Positions 34,291 to 42,851 are shown, counted from the stretch's first letter. The stretch: 64,000 bases of DNA from Methanogenium sp. MK-MG (GCF_009914725.1 NZ_JAAAWJ010000001.1:1-64000), one strand, 5' to 3'. A program made the numbers and translations. The notes: generated from the sequence alone by a model not told the origin.

Positions 34291-34502
34291 ATGGTCTGCC
34301 GTCCGATGTAATGTCCGCCGGTGCTTATGCAGGCGATGAAGAGGACGATTGCTGCAATATATGCATATGGTGCCGGAAGCAGAACGGGCAGCAGAACAAC
34401 AGCTGCAATCAGCACAATGAGGCTTGTGATGGCTGTTACACTGTCAAGGACGACGGGTTTCATCTGAGTATATTCTCTGTCGTGACGTAAATGTCTATTC
34501 AT
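34287..34502 (-). CDS. Small two-helix membrane protein
   Basis: A probable 71-residue protein starting MNRHLRHDREYTQMKPVVLD, with two hydrophobic stretches (VTAITSLIVLIAAVVLLPVLLP and YAYIAAIVLFIACIS) and a polar tail GGHYIGRQTI. A shorter start, MKPVVLD, is possible. No family is recognised. The frame stays open further upstream to 34709, but that part is antisense to the ThiN-like fragment and lacks coding character. It overlaps the priL stop by 4 bases on the other strand. Probably a real small membrane protein. Confidence 0.5.
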   Translation of the reverse strand: MNRHLRHDREYTQMKPVVLDSVTAITSLIVLIAAVVLLPVLLPAPYAYIAAIVLFIACISTGGHYIGRQTI

Positions 34503-34547
34503 CCCCTGCAATCTCCTTAAACAATCTGAAAAACCGATATGTTCTGT

Positions 34548-34706
34548 ATGCAGACCCGCAAAGAGGTGGCCGCAGCCCTGTGCGAGGCAGCCCTCATCAT
34601 AAGGAAGGCCGATCCGCGATTGATCCCGGACGGGGGCATCAGCATGGGCTATGCCCTCCCCGGTGCCGGCACGCAATATTATTATGCTCTCGGGTTGCAT
34701 TGGCCG
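34548..34706 (+). pseudogene. ThiN-like domain protein, truncated by IS605 derivative
   Basis: The first codons read MQTRKEVAAALCEAALIIRKADPRLIPDGGISMGYALPGA. The LIPD.G.....YALPGA pattern resembles the start of ThiN-type thiamine-phosphate synthase domains found in archaeal regulators and ThiDN fusions. Beyond GA, another frame gives RNIIMLSGCIGRKES, suggesting a shift, and the IS605-derived element begins at about 34,709 and supplies the stop. The 3' part of the gene is absent on the far side, where rps17e begins. Family assignment is tentative; that the frame is interrupted is clear. Confidence 0.45.
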
Positions 34707-34708
34707 CA

Positions 34709-34931
34709 AAGAAAGTGCGTAAATCCCCCTGGTCTTTAGTCAGGGGGATGTAAACGTTTGCTTTCATGGGCATAAATTAAGTATTTGTAATACTAATAAG
34801 AGGGAACCTGATTACGAGATCCAAGTAATCATTTCACCTTCGGAACGAGGGGAAGGGCCTGTGGACTAATGGAGAATACTCCGGAGAATGAAGCAGGAAG
34901 CCACTAAGTCTTTGGCTTTGTGGTAGTTCAC
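34709..34931 (+). mobile_element. TnpB-less IS605 derivative (MITE/PATE-like)
   Basis: A 223-base element with both ends of the family found at 341-1672. The left hairpin is at 34725-34747 (CCCCCTGG-tctttagt-CAGGGGG in context GCGTAAAT..GATGTAAACG). The right part 34835-34931 matches the tnpB-distal 97 bases of the full element and ends GGTAGTTCAC. About 85 internal bases replace tnpB. It sits between a broken ThiN-like frame and the start of rps17e, only 12 bases from the rps17e ATG. Confidence 0.8.
34835..34931 (+). ncRNA. Putative omega-RNA in TnpB-less element
   Basis: Conserved with 1576-1672: CACCTTCGGAACGAGGGG, GGGCCTGTGGACTAATG, a short GGAGAATACTCC stem, GAAGCAGGAAG, and a terminal hairpin at 34901-34923 whose arms differ from the parent element by several base changes. 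The guide predicted from the flank would read AGGAGCATCTGAATGG, that is, the ribosome-binding and start region of rps17e. Confidence 0.5.
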
Positions 34932-34943
34932 AGGAGCATCTGA

Positions 34944-35135
34944 ATGGGAGTCAAACCAACGTACATTAAATCACTGGCCCAGGAATTGATCGTAAAGCAC
35001 GGCAGCCGGTTCACCGGAAATTTTGATGAAAACAAGTGTGCCGTTTCTGAAGTGGCAATTATCGACAGCAAACGCATCAGAAACCGTGTGGCAGGCTATA
35101 TCACGAGAAAGGTAAATAGAAGGAAAGAAATATAA
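34944..35135 (+). CDS. rps17e: 30S ribosomal protein S17e
   Basis: A 63-residue archaeal S17e. It starts MGVKPTYIKSLAQELIVKHG and contains the conserved FTGNFDENK and SKRIRNRVAGYITRKV, ending in a basic tail. It is a structural protein of the small subunit found in archaea and eukaryotes. AGGAG at 34932-34936 is the ribosome binding site and directly abuts the IS605-derived element, so the gene has lost its native upstream region. It begins the rps17e-dapA-dapB-ferredoxin-asd series and ends 7 bases before dapA. Confidence 0.93.
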   Translation: MGVKPTYIKSLAQELIVKHGSRFTGNFDENKCAVSEVAIIDSKRIRNRVAGYITRKVNRRKEI

Positions 35136-35142
35136 TCCTTTT

Positions 35143-36018
35143 ATGTTTGAGGGCGTTTATCCTGCACTTATCACTCCGTTCGAAGATACCGCTGACGCGG
35201 GCCTGAATCTTTTGGGTCTTCGCGCCAACATTGAGTATCTGATTGAAAACGGAGTGCACGGGGTTGTGCCCTGTGGTTCAACCGGTGAGTCAGCAACACT
35301 GACATTTGAAGAGCATGAGATTGTCATTGGAGAGACAATTGATGCCGTCAATGGCAGGGTGCCGGTCGTTGCCGGTACTGGTTCAAATAATACCGCCGAA
35401 GCCCTGCGATTTACCAAATCCGCATCAGATCAGGGCGCGGATGCGGTGCTTGTTCTTTCTCCGTATTACAATAAACCGAACCGTTCCGGTCTTATTAAGC
35501 ATTATACCAGAATCGCAGATATTGGCGTCCCGGTCATCATATACAATGTGCCTTCCCGTACTGGCCAGAACCTGACGCCTGACCTGATCACCGAACTGGC
35601 CGCCCACCCGGGCATCGTCGGTGTCAAAGAGGCGAGCGGCGACATCAACCAGATATCAGAGATCATCGAAGGGACCCGTGACAAGGACTTCTCGGTCTTC
35701 TCCGGCGATGATGCAATGACCCTGCCCGTGCTCGCACTGGGCGGCGCCGGTGTGATTACGGTTACGGCGAACGTTGAACCCGCGCGGTTTGTCGCCCTCT
35801 ATGAGCGCTTCCGTGCGGGCGACTATGCCGGTGCACGGGATATGCATTACGAACTGTCCCCTCTGATGCGTGCCCTCTTCATCGACACCAACCCCATTCC
35901 CGTCAAGCGGGCCGTCGGCATGCGGGGCATGGCCGCAGGACCCCTGCGCCTGCCGCTTGACTCCATGACAGACGCTGCAGAGGCAGAGTTAAAGGAGGTG
36001 TTGTCCCGTTATGACTAA
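35143..36018 (+). CDS. dapA: 4-hydroxy-tetrahydrodipicolinate synthase DapA
   Basis: A 291-residue TIM-barrel aldolase. FEGVYPALITPFED opens the barrel, GVVPCGSTGESATLT carries the pyruvate-binding loop, YYNKPNRSGL and YNVPSRTGQNLTP hold the catalytic tyrosines, and GVKEASGD has the Schiff-base lysine. It condenses pyruvate with aspartate semialdehyde, the first committed step to lysine. It overlaps dapB by 8 bases and lies in one operon with asd, which makes its substrate. Confidence 0.94.
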   Translation: MFEGVYPALITPFEDTADAGLNLLGLRANIEYLIENGVHGVVPCGSTGESATLTFEEHEIVIGETIDAVNGRVPVVAGTGSNNTAEALRFTKSASDQGADAVLVLSPYYNKPNRSGLIKHYTRIADIGVPVIIYNVPSRTGQNLTPDLITELAAHPGIVGVKEASGDINQISEIIEGTRDKDFSVFSGDDAMTLPVLALGGAGVITVTANVEPARFVALYERFRAGDYAGARDMHYELSPLMRALFIDTNPIPVKRAVGMRGMAAGPLRLPLDSMTDAAEAELKEVLSRYD

Positions 36019-36769
36019 AATAGCCATATGCGGGGCCCTCGGGCGCATGGGCACGACGATTGCACACCTCATCAATGAGGCAGACGGCCTGACGTTTGTC
36101 GGCGGCGTGGACATCAGGGATGGCAGCCTCCTGGGGCAACCCGTGTACCCGTCAACAGAAATCCGCACCTTTTTGCAGGAGATGAAACCTGACGTCCTCA
36201 TCGATTTCACGATCGCCCACGCAGCGGTTGAAAATATCATCGCAGGTGCAGAGGCGGGCACAGCGCTTGTGGTCGGCACCACCGGTTTCACCCCTGAACA
36301 GCGTTCGAAGATCGACGAAGCCATCGCTGGCAGTGTCCCTGCGGTCATCTCCAGCAACTACAGTGTCGGCATGAACATCTTCTGGAGACTTGTCCGTGAG
36401 GCGGCACAGCGCCTGGGGGACTATGACATCGAGGTCATTGAAGCCCATCACCGCTACAAGAAGGATGCGCCGTCCGGGACCGCGCGGACCATTCTTGAGA
36501 TTATCGGTGAGGAGACCGGCAGGACGGAATGCCTCTATGGCAGAGAGGGGATGACCGAGCGAAAGGATGAGATCGGGGTGCACGTCATTCGCGGCGGAGA
36601 TATTGTCGGCGACCATACGGTTCTTTTTGCAGCAAACAACGAGACTATCGAGCTTTCCCACCGTGCCTATGATCGGGCGGTCTTTGCCCATGGCGTCATC
36701 CGTGCGGCCCGTTTTGTCACCGGAAAAACGCCCGGCATCTACTCGATGGACGACGTCCTCGGTCTCTGA
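36011..36769 (+). CDS. dapB: 4-hydroxy-tetrahydrodipicolinate reductase DapB
   Basis: A 252-residue reductase. The nucleotide-binding ICGALGRMGTTIAHLI is at the N-terminus, VVGTTGFTPEQ and SSNYSVGMNIFW follow, and the catalytic EAHHRYKKDAPSGTA contains the conserved His pair and Lys. IHVIRGGDIVGDHTV-type and LSHRAYDRAVFAHG segments complete the family pattern. It reduces the DapA product with NAD(P)H. Start ATG at 36011 lies within the end of dapA, showing translational coupling. Confidence 0.93.
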   Translation: MTKIAICGALGRMGTTIAHLINEADGLTFVGGVDIRDGSLLGQPVYPSTEIRTFLQEMKPDVLIDFTIAHAAVENIIAGAEAGTALVVGTTGFTPEQRSKIDEAIAGSVPAVISSNYSVGMNIFWRLVREAAQRLGDYDIEVIEAHHRYKKDAPSGTARTILEIIGEETGRTECLYGREGMTERKDEIGVHVIRGGDIVGDHTVLFAANNETIELSHRAYDRAVFAHGVIRAARFVTGKTPGIYSMDDVLGL

Positions 36770-36834
36770 TACATCCAGACCCAATCGAACCTTTTTTATG
36801 GCTTTTCTGATAACGAGGATAAAGAGGATTACCC

Positions 36835-37008
36835 ATGGTAGCAGTAGTTGATAAAGATAAATGTACCGGCTGTGAAGCGTGTGTTGACATCTGCCCCGCA
36901 GCAGCGATTGAGATGCAGGACGGTATCGCAGTAGTTGACGCTGATCTCTGTATTGACTGTGAATCCTGTGTGGATGAATGCCCGGCTGAAGCCATCCGCA
37001 TGGAGTGA
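36835..37008 (+). CDS. 2[4Fe-4S] ferredoxin
   Basis: A 57-residue ferredoxin starting [21 protein letters not shown]. It has two CxxCxxCxxxCP motifs (residues 10-21 and 39-50) and the pseudo-twofold repeat typical of clostridial-type ferredoxins. It carries low-potential electrons, and methanogens have many such genes. It stands between dapB and asd with short gaps (65 and 43 bases); whether it serves lysine synthesis or just shares the transcript is unknown. A TTTTTTATGG stretch at about 36,791 could be its own promoter. Confidence 0.9.
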   Translation: MVAVVDKDKCTGCEACVDICPAAAIEMQDGIAVVDADLCIDCESCVDECPAEAIRME

Positions 37009-37051
37009 ACCAAACCTTTTATACCCCCTTCAGCTATAATATAAAATATCT

Positions 37052-38068
37052 ATGATTAATGTAGGTGTGCTCGGAGCTACGGGTGCGGTTGGGCAGAGGT
37101 TTGTAGAACTTCTTGCCAACCACCCGTGGTTCAGGCTCACAACTCTGACTGCGTCTGATCGCAGTGCGGGGAAACGGTATCAGGACGTTGTTAACTGGCG
37201 TCTTGATGTCCCGTTCCCGGAAGAGATTGGGAGCCTTGTTGTGGAACCAACGACGGTGTCGGCAGTGTCAGACCTGGATCTGGTATTCTCTGCGCTTCCC
37301 GCAGATATTGCAACCACTCTTGAAACAGATATTGCTGCTGCGGGTGTCGGTGTCTGCAGTAATGCATCTTCTCACCGGATGGACCGTAATGTACCTCTTG
37401 TCGTGCCTGAGGTAAATCCCGATCATCTCGGGCTCATTGACGTGCAGCGTGACAAGGGCACTGACGGCTTCATTGTTGCCAATCCAAACTGTTCAACCAT
37501 TGTGCTCTGCCTCTCTCTTGCTCCGCTCATGCCGTTTGGGTTCTCAAACCTCACGGTGGCAACCATGCAGGCGATTTCAGGCGCTGGATTTCAGGGGATT
37601 CCCGCCATGGAAATTTATGACAATGTTGTCCCATACATCGGGTCGGAGGAGGAGAAGATGGAGCGTGAGCCACTGAAGATCATGGGGTCATTCGATGGGG
37701 CAGAAGTTCAGAATGCACCATTCCGGGTATCTGCGAGCTGCCACCGTGTGCCGGTCATTGACGGGCACACCATGGCGATCTGGGCAGACACCAAAGCACC
37801 GGTGGCAGATGTCATTGAAGCCTACAGGGCTTACACTCCGCCCATATCGGGGCTTCCCCACCTTCCGGCAGAGTCTGTTCATTATGCCGACGAACCCAAC
37901 CGGCCGCAGCCGCGGCTGGACAGGAATCGCGGCGGGGGGATGACGGTCTCTGTCGGAAGAATGCGTGAGGGTCTGCGGTATGTGGCGATGGGACACAATA
38001 CCATCCGGGGTGCAGCCGGTGCCTCTGTGCTTAATGCAGAACTCATCGTCTCAAAGAAGTACGTATGA
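37052..38068 (+). CDS. asd: Aspartate-semialdehyde dehydrogenase
   Basis: A 338-residue archaeal-type enzyme. VGVLGATGAVGQRFVELL binds NADP, FSALPADIA follows, the catalytic cysteine lies in ANPNCSTIVLCL, and QAISGAGFQGI and RVPVIDGHTMAIW contain the substrate-binding arginine and active-site histidine. It makes aspartate semialdehyde for lysine, threonine and methionine. Its TATA-like AATATAAAATATC at about 37,040 suggests it can also be transcribed separately from the dap genes. Confidence 0.94.
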   Translation: MINVGVLGATGAVGQRFVELLANHPWFRLTTLTASDRSAGKRYQDVVNWRLDVPFPEEIGSLVVEPTTVSAVSDLDLVFSALPADIATTLETDIAAAGVGVCSNASSHRMDRNVPLVVPEVNPDHLGLIDVQRDKGTDGFIVANPNCSTIVLCLSLAPLMPFGFSNLTVATMQAISGAGFQGIPAMEIYDNVVPYIGSEEEKMEREPLKIMGSFDGAEVQNAPFRVSASCHRVPVIDGHTMAIWADTKAPVADVIEAYRAYTPPISGLPHLPAESVHYADEPNRPQPRLDRNRGGGMTVSVGRMREGLRYVAMGHNTIRGAAGASVLNAELIVSKKYV

Positions 38069-38080
38069 GGTGAACAGCAA

Positions 38081-38353
38081 ATGATTAAGGATAACACAGT
38101 ATTCGTCGGAAACAAACCAGTGATGAACTATGTACTGGCAGTCATTACCCAGTTTAACAACGGTGCGGAGGAGGTCTCGATAAAGGCACGGGGGAAGGCC
38201 ATATCGCGGGCCGTTGATACTGCAGAAATTTCACTGAACCGGTTTCTCCAGGATGTCACAAAAAAAGAGATCGTCACATCCACTGAAGTAATCGACACTG
38301 AAAGCGGACAGACCAATGTCTCAAGCATTGAGATCCTGCTTGCACAGAAATAA
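38081..38353 (+). CDS. albA: DNA/RNA-binding protein Alba
   Basis: A 90-residue chromatin protein of normal size. [44 protein letters not shown] is the Alba core, including the acetylatable-lysine region near GNKPVMNYV and the nucleic-acid-contacting KARG loop. It binds DNA or RNA as dimers. It follows asd after 12 bases, so it may be co-transcribed. No unusual residues were noted. Confidence 0.94.
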   Translation: MIKDNTVFVGNKPVMNYVLAVITQFNNGAEEVSIKARGKAISRAVDTAEISLNRFLQDVTKKEIVTSTEVIDTESGQTNVSSIEILLAQK

Positions 38354-38414
38354 ATCATCTCTTCTTTTTTCCGCGACCATAAAGGCTATAATCATCTCTG
38401 ACAGACAGTGTAGT

Positions 38415-38870
38415 ATGAAACTGCTGCCGGTGATATGTTGCGCTCTTCTGCTCCTTGCAATGATCATACCGGCAGGGGCCGCAGACCCGAACCAGTACAG
38501 CTACATCACGGTAGAGGGCTGCACCATACACCTGAATGACGAGGATGCGGTGATCGACCTCAATTATTCAATAGATGAGGGCATTGTGCTCCTTGTCCAT
38601 CTTCTGGGGAAGTCCGATCTGAAACGCAAACTGGGTGCTATTACAGGGTACCCGGATGCGCGCTACCGGACGATTGATATGGATCACGCGACAATTGTCG
38701 TCAGCAGTGTCTCCCAGGACTATGGGGAAGGGTCATACTGGTTCCCTGCCCATACGTTTGGGATTGAAATGCCCGAGGTGACTGTCATCTCCCCTCAGGT
38801 GAACCGCAGTTATAATCAGACCTCTTCGCTTCCGGGGATGGGCTACTTCGGGACAGCGGGTCAGGCATAA
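38415..38870 (+). CDS. Small exported protein, unknown function
   Basis: A 151-residue protein from ATG 38415. It has a clear signal peptide (MKLLPVICCALLLLAMIIPAGAADP, cleavage likely after AGA). The mature part is beta-rich, with ITVEGCTIHLNDEDAVIDLNYSIDEGIVLLVHLLGKSDLKRKL and a C-terminal ISPQVNRSYNQTSSLPGMGYFG. No domain is recognised. Its stop codon TAA is the first base triplet of an IS605-type right-end remnant, so the 3' end may have been modified. Confidence 0.7.
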   Translation: MKLLPVICCALLLLAMIIPAGAADPNQYSYITVEGCTIHLNDEDAVIDLNYSIDEGIVLLVHLLGKSDLKRKLGAITGYPDARYRTIDMDHATIVVSSVSQDYGEGSYWFPAHTFGIEMPEVTVISPQVNRSYNQTSSLPGMGYFGTAGQA

Positions 38871-38897
38871 TCACGACTTTAGCCGTGGGTGGTTGAC
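38868..38897 (+). mobile_element. Minimal IS605-type right-end remnant
   Basis: CACG-actttagc-CGTG hairpin at 38872-38887 followed by GGTGGTTGAC, the same loop and tail as the right ends at 30.4 kb and 50.3 kb. Only about 30 bases are left. It begins at the stop codon of the exported-protein gene. It could now act as an RNA 3' hairpin. Confidence 0.5.
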
Positions 38898-39177
38898 ACA
38901 ACCACGGCAGACGGCATTTCATGTGCCTGTGAACCTTTTTTCCCGTAAGAACACTTCCCTCCCACTATCTGTCTGTGCTTAGCGCGGGCAGGGCTGATTT
39001 ATTTGTGGTGCGGTCATGCGTCGCCATGAAGAGAACGTTTGCCTGCAGTCTTTTTCTCCGGCATATGGCACACCACTTTTTTGAAAAATGCAGTAACGAG
39101 GGGGACTGCATAATACTGCTTTTCAGGCAGGCATGTGGGCAGAAGATACCCGGATGTACGGCCTGCAAAATAATGGA
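38898..39177. other. Convergent intergenic region
   Basis: About 280 bases between two convergent genes. An open frame from 39,026 (MKRTFACSLFLRHM) of about 50 residues is Cys-rich but lacks a clear ribosome binding site and is not accepted. No other feature was seen. Confidence 0.4.
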
Positions 39178-40320
39178 TTAATGCCGTGAAAACCGTTTGC
39201 TGCTCTTTTCTTTCACTTCCGGTGCGTACTTCTCGACCTTCTGCAGCACCTTCTGGATGTAGAAGCCGATGAACGCCAGTATCAGGCCTGCAATGGTGGT
39301 GAGCATCATGATGCGTAAACCGTCCACACCGTCAATCGGAAAGCCCTCGATAGTGGGGAGGGAGATGACATAGACGGATGCTCCATAGGCAATGAGCCCG
39401 AGACCCGTTACAAAGAACGGCAGTGTGATTGTACGCGGCAGCATCTTCGGTTCATTCTGTATCACATCGATGATCTTGCCGAGAAGGGCAATCAGGATGG
39501 CAGCGACGATGTAGCCGACGGAACCGTAGATGAAGGTGAGCAGATAAAAGAGCACTCCCGCATCAGGAGTATACCATGTGAGGAAACTTGAGAGTCCCAT
39601 GACAATCCCCAGGAGGCCGATGAATATTGAGGCGATGTAACATACAAACGATATTCTGCCGCCGATAAACGATTCCTTCAACCCACGCAGGGCTAAACTG
39701 AAGTATTCATCAATACCCAGTCCCTTAAAGAGCAGGAACACACCAAGCACACCGACCACGATAAATATTGCCAGCTCTGTCGTCCCGAGGAGACTGCCGA
39801 TGGCGAAAATGAGCATCACGAGCCCGACAGGCATCAGGATGGACTGTGCATGCTTCGGGTCGTCAAGGATCTTTTTGATGATATAGTAGGTGCCCTCAAG
39901 GTTTGGCATCTGGTTGACAATGACGCGCTGGACGCTTGAGACCGATACATGTGACTGGATCACAGGCAGAATAAATTCATCCTCTGCACCGTCTGTTACA
40001 AGAATACACTCAGTTACCTCCAGATCCCAGACTATCTTCCTCAGGTCTTCTGCTATCTTCCGGTCGCCGTCAATCGAATTGTAATGATTGCCTGCAATCA
40101 CTGCGATGCGGACATCGTCCCCCTTCTCAAGGCGCTCATCGTATATTTTTATTCCCTGAAAAATTGCATTGACGTCAGAATCTTCCGGATCCTCAAGACC
40201 CAGACGGGTGGCGGCATCAAGACATTCGTCCCTCCCCGTAACCGGGCTCTGGATCCCAGCCTTAAAGCCGATATCATCATCCCTGTCAACACAGAGAATG
40301 AGCATCCGGTCACCTGACAT
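39178..40320 (-). CDS. DUF373 family membrane protein
   Basis: A 380-residue archaeal protein. The soluble N-terminal domain (about 150 residues) begins MLILCVDRDDDIGFKAGIQSPVTGRDECLDAATRLGLEDPEDSDVNA, the DUF373 hallmark, with VIAGNHYNSIDGDRKI and CILVTDGAEDEFILP. About six membrane helices follow, and the C-terminus is basic. The function of DUF373 proteins is not established; the Asp-rich start and GN....D..R pattern hint at a nucleotide- or metal-binding sensor. It faces the coiled-coil gene's 3' side on the same strand. Confidence 0.87.
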   Translation of the reverse strand: MSGDRMLILCVDRDDDIGFKAGIQSPVTGRDECLDAATRLGLEDPEDSDVNAIFQGIKIYDERLEKGDDVRIAVIAGNHYNSIDGDRKIAEDLRKIVWDLEVTECILVTDGAEDEFILPVIQSHVSVSSVQRVIVNQMPNLEGTYYIIKKILDDPKHAQSILMPVGLVMLIFAIGSLLGTTELAIFIVVGVLGVFLLFKGLGIDEYFSLALRGLKESFIGGRISFVCYIASIFIGLLGIVMGLSSFLTWYTPDAGVLFYLLTFIYGSVGYIVAAILIALLGKIIDVIQNEPKMLPRTITLPFFVTGLGLIAYGASVYVISLPTIEGFPIDGVDGLRIMMLTTIAGLILAFIGFYIQKVLQKVEKYAPEVKEKSSKRFSRH

Positions 40321-40380
40321 ATATACATAGAAGTCAATTCGCTTCTATAAAAGTCTGATGAAAGGACTGATAAAAAAAGA

Positions 40381-41244
40381 TTATATGAGTCTTGCACGCT
40401 GCAGAAGCAGAATGTCGTCTGTAGTAAGTTTTTCGCCGGCCCGGAACTGCTGGAAGACCAGTTCTGCTTCCTCTCTGACCGCTTTCTGTTCCTTGTTGAC
40501 CCTTGTCTTCTTACCCTTCTTGCGGATTCCGCCGATCACTTTATCGTAGTCACGGAGTTCCTTCTGGCATGCAATAAACTGGTTGTGCTCAGCATCTGCA
40601 GCCTCCTGTGCCTCAACAAATTTCCGGTGTCCTTCGTCCGCGGCTTCGCGTGACTTGTCGGCATTCCGGTAGCATTCGACCATCAGGTCGTGGTGCTGCT
40701 GGGCAAGTTCTGCCTTCTCGGTAACGGTTGCATGAAACTCTGATGCTGCCCGGCGGAATTCCCGTGCTTCCTGGAGCTTGGTGTGAACTTCCTTGTTCTG
40801 CTCGATCTCCTCTTCCTGCTCTTTGATCTGGAGTCTGAGCTGTTTGATCTGATCAATGAGTTCCCGCTCCTTGTCAGTATTCATGACGCGGGTCTGCTGG
40901 TCCATCTCGAGCTTATCGATTCTCTTCTGAACGTCCTTTATCCCGCGGGAGTTATTGATGGCGCCATGCTCTTTTTTGTATTCATCAATCTCCTCAAAGA
41001 GTGCATTTGCCTTCTCATTGAGCTGGTTGCGCTCAACTTTTATGGACTGCACTGCTTTGTTGTTCTCGTCACGAAGCTCCTTGTGCTTCTGTGCTTCGTC
41101 AACAAATTCACGCGTCTGCCCGTTAAGCTGGTTGCGCTCACGTGCACAGGTGCTTGCAAGAGCGTTCAGTTCATTTCTGTTGTCTTTGTGCTGTTCAGAA
41201 TCTGTCAGCATATTCTTTCTTTTGTCAATAAGTTCAGTCAACAT
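40381..41244 (-). CDS. Archaeal coiled-coil protein (COG1340-like)
   Basis: A 287-residue, almost entirely helical, highly charged protein. Heptad-like patterns run from residue 1 to about 230 (RDENNKAVQSIKVERNQLNEKANALFEEIDEYKKE, KERELIDQIKQLRLQIKEQEEEIEQ). The C-terminus has KKTRVNKEQKAVREEAELVFQQFRAGEKLTTDDILLLQRARL, a conserved short domain seen in archaeal coiled-coil proteins of this group. No enzyme activity is visible. Earlier annotations sometimes call such proteins phosphoserine phosphatase, which the sequence does not support. It precedes the DUF373 gene with a 60-base gap. Confidence 0.82.
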   Translation of the reverse strand: MLTELIDKRKNMLTDSEQHKDNRNELNALASTCARERNQLNGQTREFVDEAQKHKELRDENNKAVQSIKVERNQLNEKANALFEEIDEYKKEHGAINNSRGIKDVQKRIDKLEMDQQTRVMNTDKERELIDQIKQLRLQIKEQEEEIEQNKEVHTKLQEAREFRRAASEFHATVTEKAELAQQHHDLMVECYRNADKSREAADEGHRKFVEAQEAADAEHNQFIACQKELRDYDKVIGGIRKKGKKTRVNKEQKAVREEAELVFQQFRAGEKLTTDDILLLQRARLI

Positions 41245-41686
41245 GCCCTACCTTACCTTTTGTATTTATGGCACAACAATTCATCTTCAGTTGATCCGCA
41301 GGAAACATATGTACAGGATAAACTCCTGATGATAACCATTTCAAAAGAGTTCTTACGAAATCCGGAGAACCGACTTTGTTCATATGGCTGTTCATGATGT
41401 TCAACTCCTGTACGGCCTGTCCATGCGGGCAGGCATTCCCGGGGCCAGTGAAGGGTTCACTGTAGTTCTTTAATATTGCATAGTTGCCGCATATTAATGT
41501 TTCGTAACACAACCCTCTGTTCGGTTGTAAAATGGATAAATTAACAAAATGGGTTGCCTCCCCGCATGCAGGGAGGAGTGTTTTTCCCTATTGTATCGTG
41601 CGGGGACGATTTTTGGGAGTGGGGGTGATTTTTTGGTTTGGTTTGGCGAATGACGGGTAATGATGAGTTGGAATTGTTAGTTTTAA
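41245..41686. other. Intergenic region between coiled-coil gene and ftsZ
   Basis: About 440 bases. It contains a stem ACAACC-ctctgttc-GGTTGT (41509-41528) and a terminator-like CCTCCC-cgcatgca-GGGAGG hairpin (41557-41576) followed by GTTTTT. A minus-strand frame of 53 codons beginning MNSHMNKVGSPDF with a ribosome binding site overlaps the coiled-coil start and could be a small gene, but has no other support. Confidence 0.4.
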
Positions 41687-42850
41687 TCAGCGGATGAAGT
41701 CAATCAGTCCGCCGCTGGTCTGTTCATGGGCCACCTGACGCCCGGAGGATCGCATCAGGCCGGAAACATCCCCACGTCCGACTGACCGGGTCATAGGTGC
41801 TGAAGCTGAGTTTGAAATGTCATAGCTCTGCCCGAGGATCTGTGCGCTCTTCACGCCGGTCATGATGGCCATGACACGTACTTTGCCCTCGTATTCCTTC
41901 TTGACGCGTGCTCCCCAGATGACATCTGCATGTGCATCCAGTTCGTAGGTGAGTGAACTTGCAATCTCTTCGGCATCAGAGAGTGTCAGGTCACTGCCGC
42001 CGGTGATGTGGATGAGGCTGCCGGTTGCGCCGCGGTAGTCAATGTCGAGGAGCGGGTGGTTCAGGCATTCATGAACGACGCTCTCTGCCTTGTTCTGCTG
42101 TTTGCTCTCTCCGACAAGCATGACTGCAACACCGCCCTTGCTCATGATGGCACGGACGTCTGCGTAATCGATGTTGATGAGGGATGGTTCGGTGATGGTC
42201 TCTGATATGCCTTTGACCGTCTCTGCGATGAGCTGGTCCATGACTGAGAACGCCTGTCCGAGGGGCAGGTTTGGCACAAAGCTCATGAGCCGGTTGTTGT
42301 CAAGAACAATGACGGAGTCAGCTGCGTTTGCAAGTGCCTCCAGCCCTTCCTCTGCCCTGAGGAGGCGGGCCTTCTCCACCTGGAAGGGATAACTCACCAT
42401 TGCAACGACGATGGCGCCCTGTTCTTTTGCAATCTGTGCGACGACCGGTGCGACACCGGTACCGGTTCCGCCTCCCATGCCTGCTGTGGCGAAGCAGAGA
42501 TCTGCATCGGCGAGAAGACCCTCAAGGGTGGTGCGGGCCATCTCTGCGGCACGCTTGCCGATATCCGGGAATCCGCCGGCGCCAAGGCCCTTGGTGAGCG
42601 ACTTTCCGACGAGAACACGCTTGTCGGCCTGGATCATCTCAAGGTGCTGTTTATCTGTGTTAACAGCGATGGTCTCCGCACCACTAACCTTCATATGATA
42701 CAGTCGGTTGATGGTGTTGTTTCCGGCACCGCCGCACCCGACAATGACAATCCGGGGTTTCCCGATTAAGTCATCGTCTCCGATGACGCCGCGGGCCACC
42801 TGCTTTTCCTGTTCAGCGTTCTTCAAAGCTTCCTTAATAATAGTCTGCAT
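41687..42850 (-). CDS. ftsZ: Cell division protein FtsZ
   Basis: A 387-residue tubulin homologue from ATG 42850 ([15 protein letters not shown]). A GGAGGT ribosome binding site lies just upstream, whereas an upstream ATG at 42916 lies inside another small gene. GTPase motifs are [38 protein letters not shown] (the tubulin signature) and [11 protein letters not shown] with the T7-loop type aspartates. The C-terminal tail is short (GGLIDFIR), resembling the conserved end peptide. It follows a small gene and a ribbon-helix-helix gene, a configuration like cdrS-ftsZ2. Confidence 0.95.
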   Translation of the reverse strand: MQTIIKEALKNAEQEKQVARGVIGDDDLIGKPRIVIVGCGGAGNNTINRLYHMKVSGAETIAVNTDKQHLEMIQADKRVLVGKSLTKGLGAGGFPDIGKRAAEMARTTLEGLLADADLCFATAGMGGGTGTGVAPVVAQIAKEQGAIVVAMVSYPFQVEKARLLRAEEGLEALANAADSVIVLDNNRLMSFVPNLPLGQAFSVMDQLIAETVKGISETITEPSLINIDYADVRAIMSKGGVAVMLVGESKQQNKAESVVHECLNHPLLDIDYRGATGSLIHITGGSDLTLSDAEEIASSLTYELDAHADVIWGARVKKEYEGKVRVMAIMTGVKSAQILGQSYDISNSASAPMTRSVGRGDVSGLMRSSGRQVAHEQTSGGLIDFIR

Positions 42851-42851
42851 C

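Noticed and set aside
39026-39181. Cys-rich frame of about 50 codons downstream of the exported-protein gene
   Set aside because: No ribosome binding site and no known motif; overlaps the 3' end of the convergent gene.
41234-41392. Minus-strand frame of 53 codons (MNSHMNKVGSPDF..) before the coiled-coil gene
   Set aside because: It has a GGAG site and overlaps the next start, but no recognisable family; kept only as a remark in the intergenic entry.
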